Assembly: GCA_910577735.1 (NCBI GenBank)
Contig: CAJTOO010000011.1
Coordinates: forward strand, 97,216-161,215
Direction of reading: 5' to 3'
DNA: 64,000 nt
Source: an uncultured Lachnospiraceae bacterium
Lineage (GTDB): Bacteria > Bacillota > Clostridia > Lachnospirales > Lachnospiraceae
Shown here: piece after piece, positions 62,531 to 64,000 of the stretch
Numbering within the stretch: position 1 is the first letter of the stretch
Layout: the number at the start of each line of letters is the position of its first letter
Translations under genes and position numbers: made by a program
Notes under the pieces: model-generated
Seen by the model: the letters and a program-made list of their open reading frames with translations, nothing else
Databases searched by the model: none
Told to the model about the DNA's origin: nothing

Positions 62531-63545
62531 TTATTCTGTTACTGTTGATTCATAACCATACTGCTCGATATTTTTTGTTACACAATTATTAAAAAGAGAA
62601 TCCGTCTCTTCATATCCAAAATAATAATAACTTCCCTTCATAAAAGCTTCTCCACTAACACTTCCAAAAAATGCTGAACCTGATGGCATAATATAACTTG
62701 TCAAATCAACACTACATGTTCCATCTGCTAAAACAATGATATCCTTAAACTGACAATATGTATAGAACTCAAACTTATTTTCTGAATTTTCAACACTAAC
62801 CTTATATATATTATATAAAATATTATTATCATACACTATTTGGTTTACTTTTGGCACAAGAAGATAGCTTCCCACATATTTTATAGATTTTAATGAATCC
62901 TTTTCTTCCCAAGCTTTTGCAACTTGAGCATGTAAAGCATCCTCAAGTTGCTTTGTCATTTTGTCAAGTATATCTTGCGGAATCTCTTTTACCTTCCCCG
63001 CTTTTAAATTGATTTCTTTATCTAATGCGTATCTCTTCACGCCTGGATAAAAATCTGTATTTGGATCTATGACCTGTGCCTTAGCATATGGTGCTATCCC
63101 AGAAAAATCTATATCTACGTTTTCAAATAAATCCACCTCTTGAAGTTCTTTCAAACCAGTTACTGTAAATATTCTTTTCTCCCTCTGATAATAACTCAAA
63201 ATCATACCCCTCTAACATTGATTCATTTATGTTTGCTTTAACTACTACCTGGTCACCATTCGACAATCCTGATACTGGATTCATTTCATATTGAACCGCT
63301 ATTTCAATGTTTAATGCACTTCCTAAGGCATCAAATCCATCAATACTCTCAATTCCTGCCGCTTCAAATGCTTCACCCTCCCATGAATATTCATTTGCAA
63401 GTTTTGCAGTTCCATAGCCATCATACCCCTCAAAACTAACAGTAACCCCTTCCATTATATCTATCTTCTTTTTCCCACACCCTGTTAATAAAACCGTCAG
63501 CACCAAAAGGCAAATTATTACTGTGTTTCTCTTTTGTTTATTCAT
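62531..63545 (-). pseudogene. Frameshifted lipoprotein
   Basis: Two overlapping frames make one protein of about 337 residues. The first frame (63545 down) has a lipobox LTVLLTGC and a domain VTVSFEGYDGYGTAKL. The second (to 62531) continues VTGLKELQEVDLFENVDIDFSGIAPYAKAQV, a repeat of the same domain type. Dropping one base of the T4 run at 63175-63178 joins them in frame. AAGGAG precedes the ATG. Domain arrangement resembles extracellular parts of zinc-ribbon/TcaA-like membrane proteins. A sequencing error is possible. Confidence 0.72.
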
Positions 63546-63587
63546 AACATTTTCTCCTTCGTTTTTATTTACAACTTTCTTAATTTC

Positions 63588-63881
63588 TTATACGTTTTTT
63601 CCCTTATTTATAGTTAATTGTATTCCAGTATATAACGGTGGAACATCCAGTATATTTATGGTTGGACAATTAAAATCGTTAGTTGCTTTATATGTAGTGC
63701 AACCATAAAAATATTTTTTGGTCTTTTCGCTATATTTTATTTGCATTAATCTTTTGCAGTGTGGGCAGTATACTGCATATGCTTGTCGATCCGGTACCTC
63801 ATTTCTGATACATGCAATAACTTTATTCCTAATCTCCGAATCTGTCATGGGTTCTGAGCAGTCTATGGTAACCAGTTTCAT
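63588..63881 (-). CDS. Zinc-ribbon (topoisomerase C4-like) protein
   Basis: About 97 residues. The C-terminal half has YCPHCKRLMQIKYSEKTKKYFYGCTTYKATNDFNCPTI, a four-Cys ribbon like the topoisomerase C4 zinc finger (written here in two parts by position 46-83). The N-terminal MKLVTIDCSEPMTDSEIRNKV is helical. The start is unclear: ATG 63881 and TTG 63896 both lack a good ribosome site, so it may be the end of a longer decayed gene. The remaining 119 bp to the window edge show no recognisable gene. Confidence 0.5.
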   Translation of the reverse strand: MKLVTIDCSEPMTDSEIRNKVIACIRNEVPDRQAYAVYCPHCKRLMQIKYSEKTKKYFYGCTTYKATNDFNCPTINILDVPPLYTGIQLTINKGKNV

Positions 63882-64000
63882 ACCACAGTGTTTCAATAAG
63901 TATGAACCAGTGGAAATCAGAATGCTTTTTGCCGTTTTTCCGGAAACGTTTTGTAAAGGACTTTTTAATCAAGTTCACAGAAAATTTACATTTCAGGGCA

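Larger units (their letters stand above)
58027..64000 (+). mobile_element. Second integrated element, left part only
   Basis: Starts at the GA palindrome in cotJC and runs off the window. It carries a TndX-like recombinase, small proteins, a HipA-like kinase pair, zinc-ribbon proteins and gene remnants. The DNA is visibly more AT-rich to the right, especially from about 59.7 kb. No relaxase, coupling protein or right end is seen, so its type (transposon or conjugative element) and true extent are open. Confidence 0.65.

Noticed and set aside
1..64000. tRNA, rRNA or insertion-sequence transposase genes
   Set aside because: None recognised on reading both strands; the only recombination genes are the two serine recombinases.

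Overview
The window looks like a chromosome segment of a spore-forming, anaerobic gut Firmicute, most likely a Lachnospiraceae member (Clostridium cluster XIVa type). The grounds are the cotJ spore-coat operon, formate-tetrahydrofolate ligase, Rex, an [FeFe] hydrogenase, a TepA-type ClpP protein, a class B sortase with BspA-type leucine-rich surface proteins, DUF1292/DUF4037/DUF5662 genes and GH112 phosphorylase cargo. Species assignment is inference.

Layout. 1-13.9 kb: a long minus-strand run of housekeeping genes (fhs partial, ftsK, tepA, a GT-C-like membrane protein, metY, yebC, a CorC/HlyC protein, mazF, alr, nnr, a coiled-coil protein). 13.9-18.9 kb: rex, divergent from an ABC-F gene, then gntR-icd. 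Operator-like palindromes sit on the rex and gntR promoters. 19-30 kb: an intracellular-type subtilase and a surface locus of two large LRR proteins plus a class B sortase; the sortase and the larger LRR gene have near-identical promoters. 30-48 kb: DUF4037-TPR-hflC-hflK, a histidine phosphatase, trpS, a Cys-rich peptide, DUF5662, a GH13 protein lacking catalytic residues, DUF1292, a UvrD-type helicase, gltX, an [FeFe] hydrogenase with a textbook Rex site, an HD protein and a GldG-type ABC exporter.

48.3-64 kb: the cotJA-cotJB-cotJC operon, whose third gene (a Mn-catalase-like coat protein) is broken by two site-specific insertions. The first is an 8,825-bp element. It carries a complete GH112 galacto-/lacto-N-biose phosphorylase, its ABC sugar importer and an AraC regulator, with a large serine integrase at its right end. 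The two cotJC halves share an 11-bp core, and precise excision would rejoin the cotJC frame. The element ends supply a perfect 10-bp inverted repeat placed symmetrically around the inferred GG crossover. This is the architecture of a sporulation-gene intervening ('skin'-like) element, but with a host-glycan catabolic operon as cargo. The second insertion begins at a perfect palindrome around a GA dinucleotide inside the remaining cotJC, next to a TndX/TnpX-type recombinase, and runs past the window edge. It carries a HipA-like kinase with a small overlapping partner, zinc-ribbon proteins, a frameshifted lipoprotein and an XRE-regulator remnant.

Most of the window is ordinary chromosome. The strongest new observations are the cotJC-intervening elements and their reconstructed att sites, the Rex circuit linking rex to the hydrogenase, paired 17-bp repeats flanking the element's AraC/transport promoters, the shared promoter of the sortase/LRR locus and the catalytically degenerate GH13 protein. 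No rRNA, tRNA, CRISPR array or IS element was recognised.
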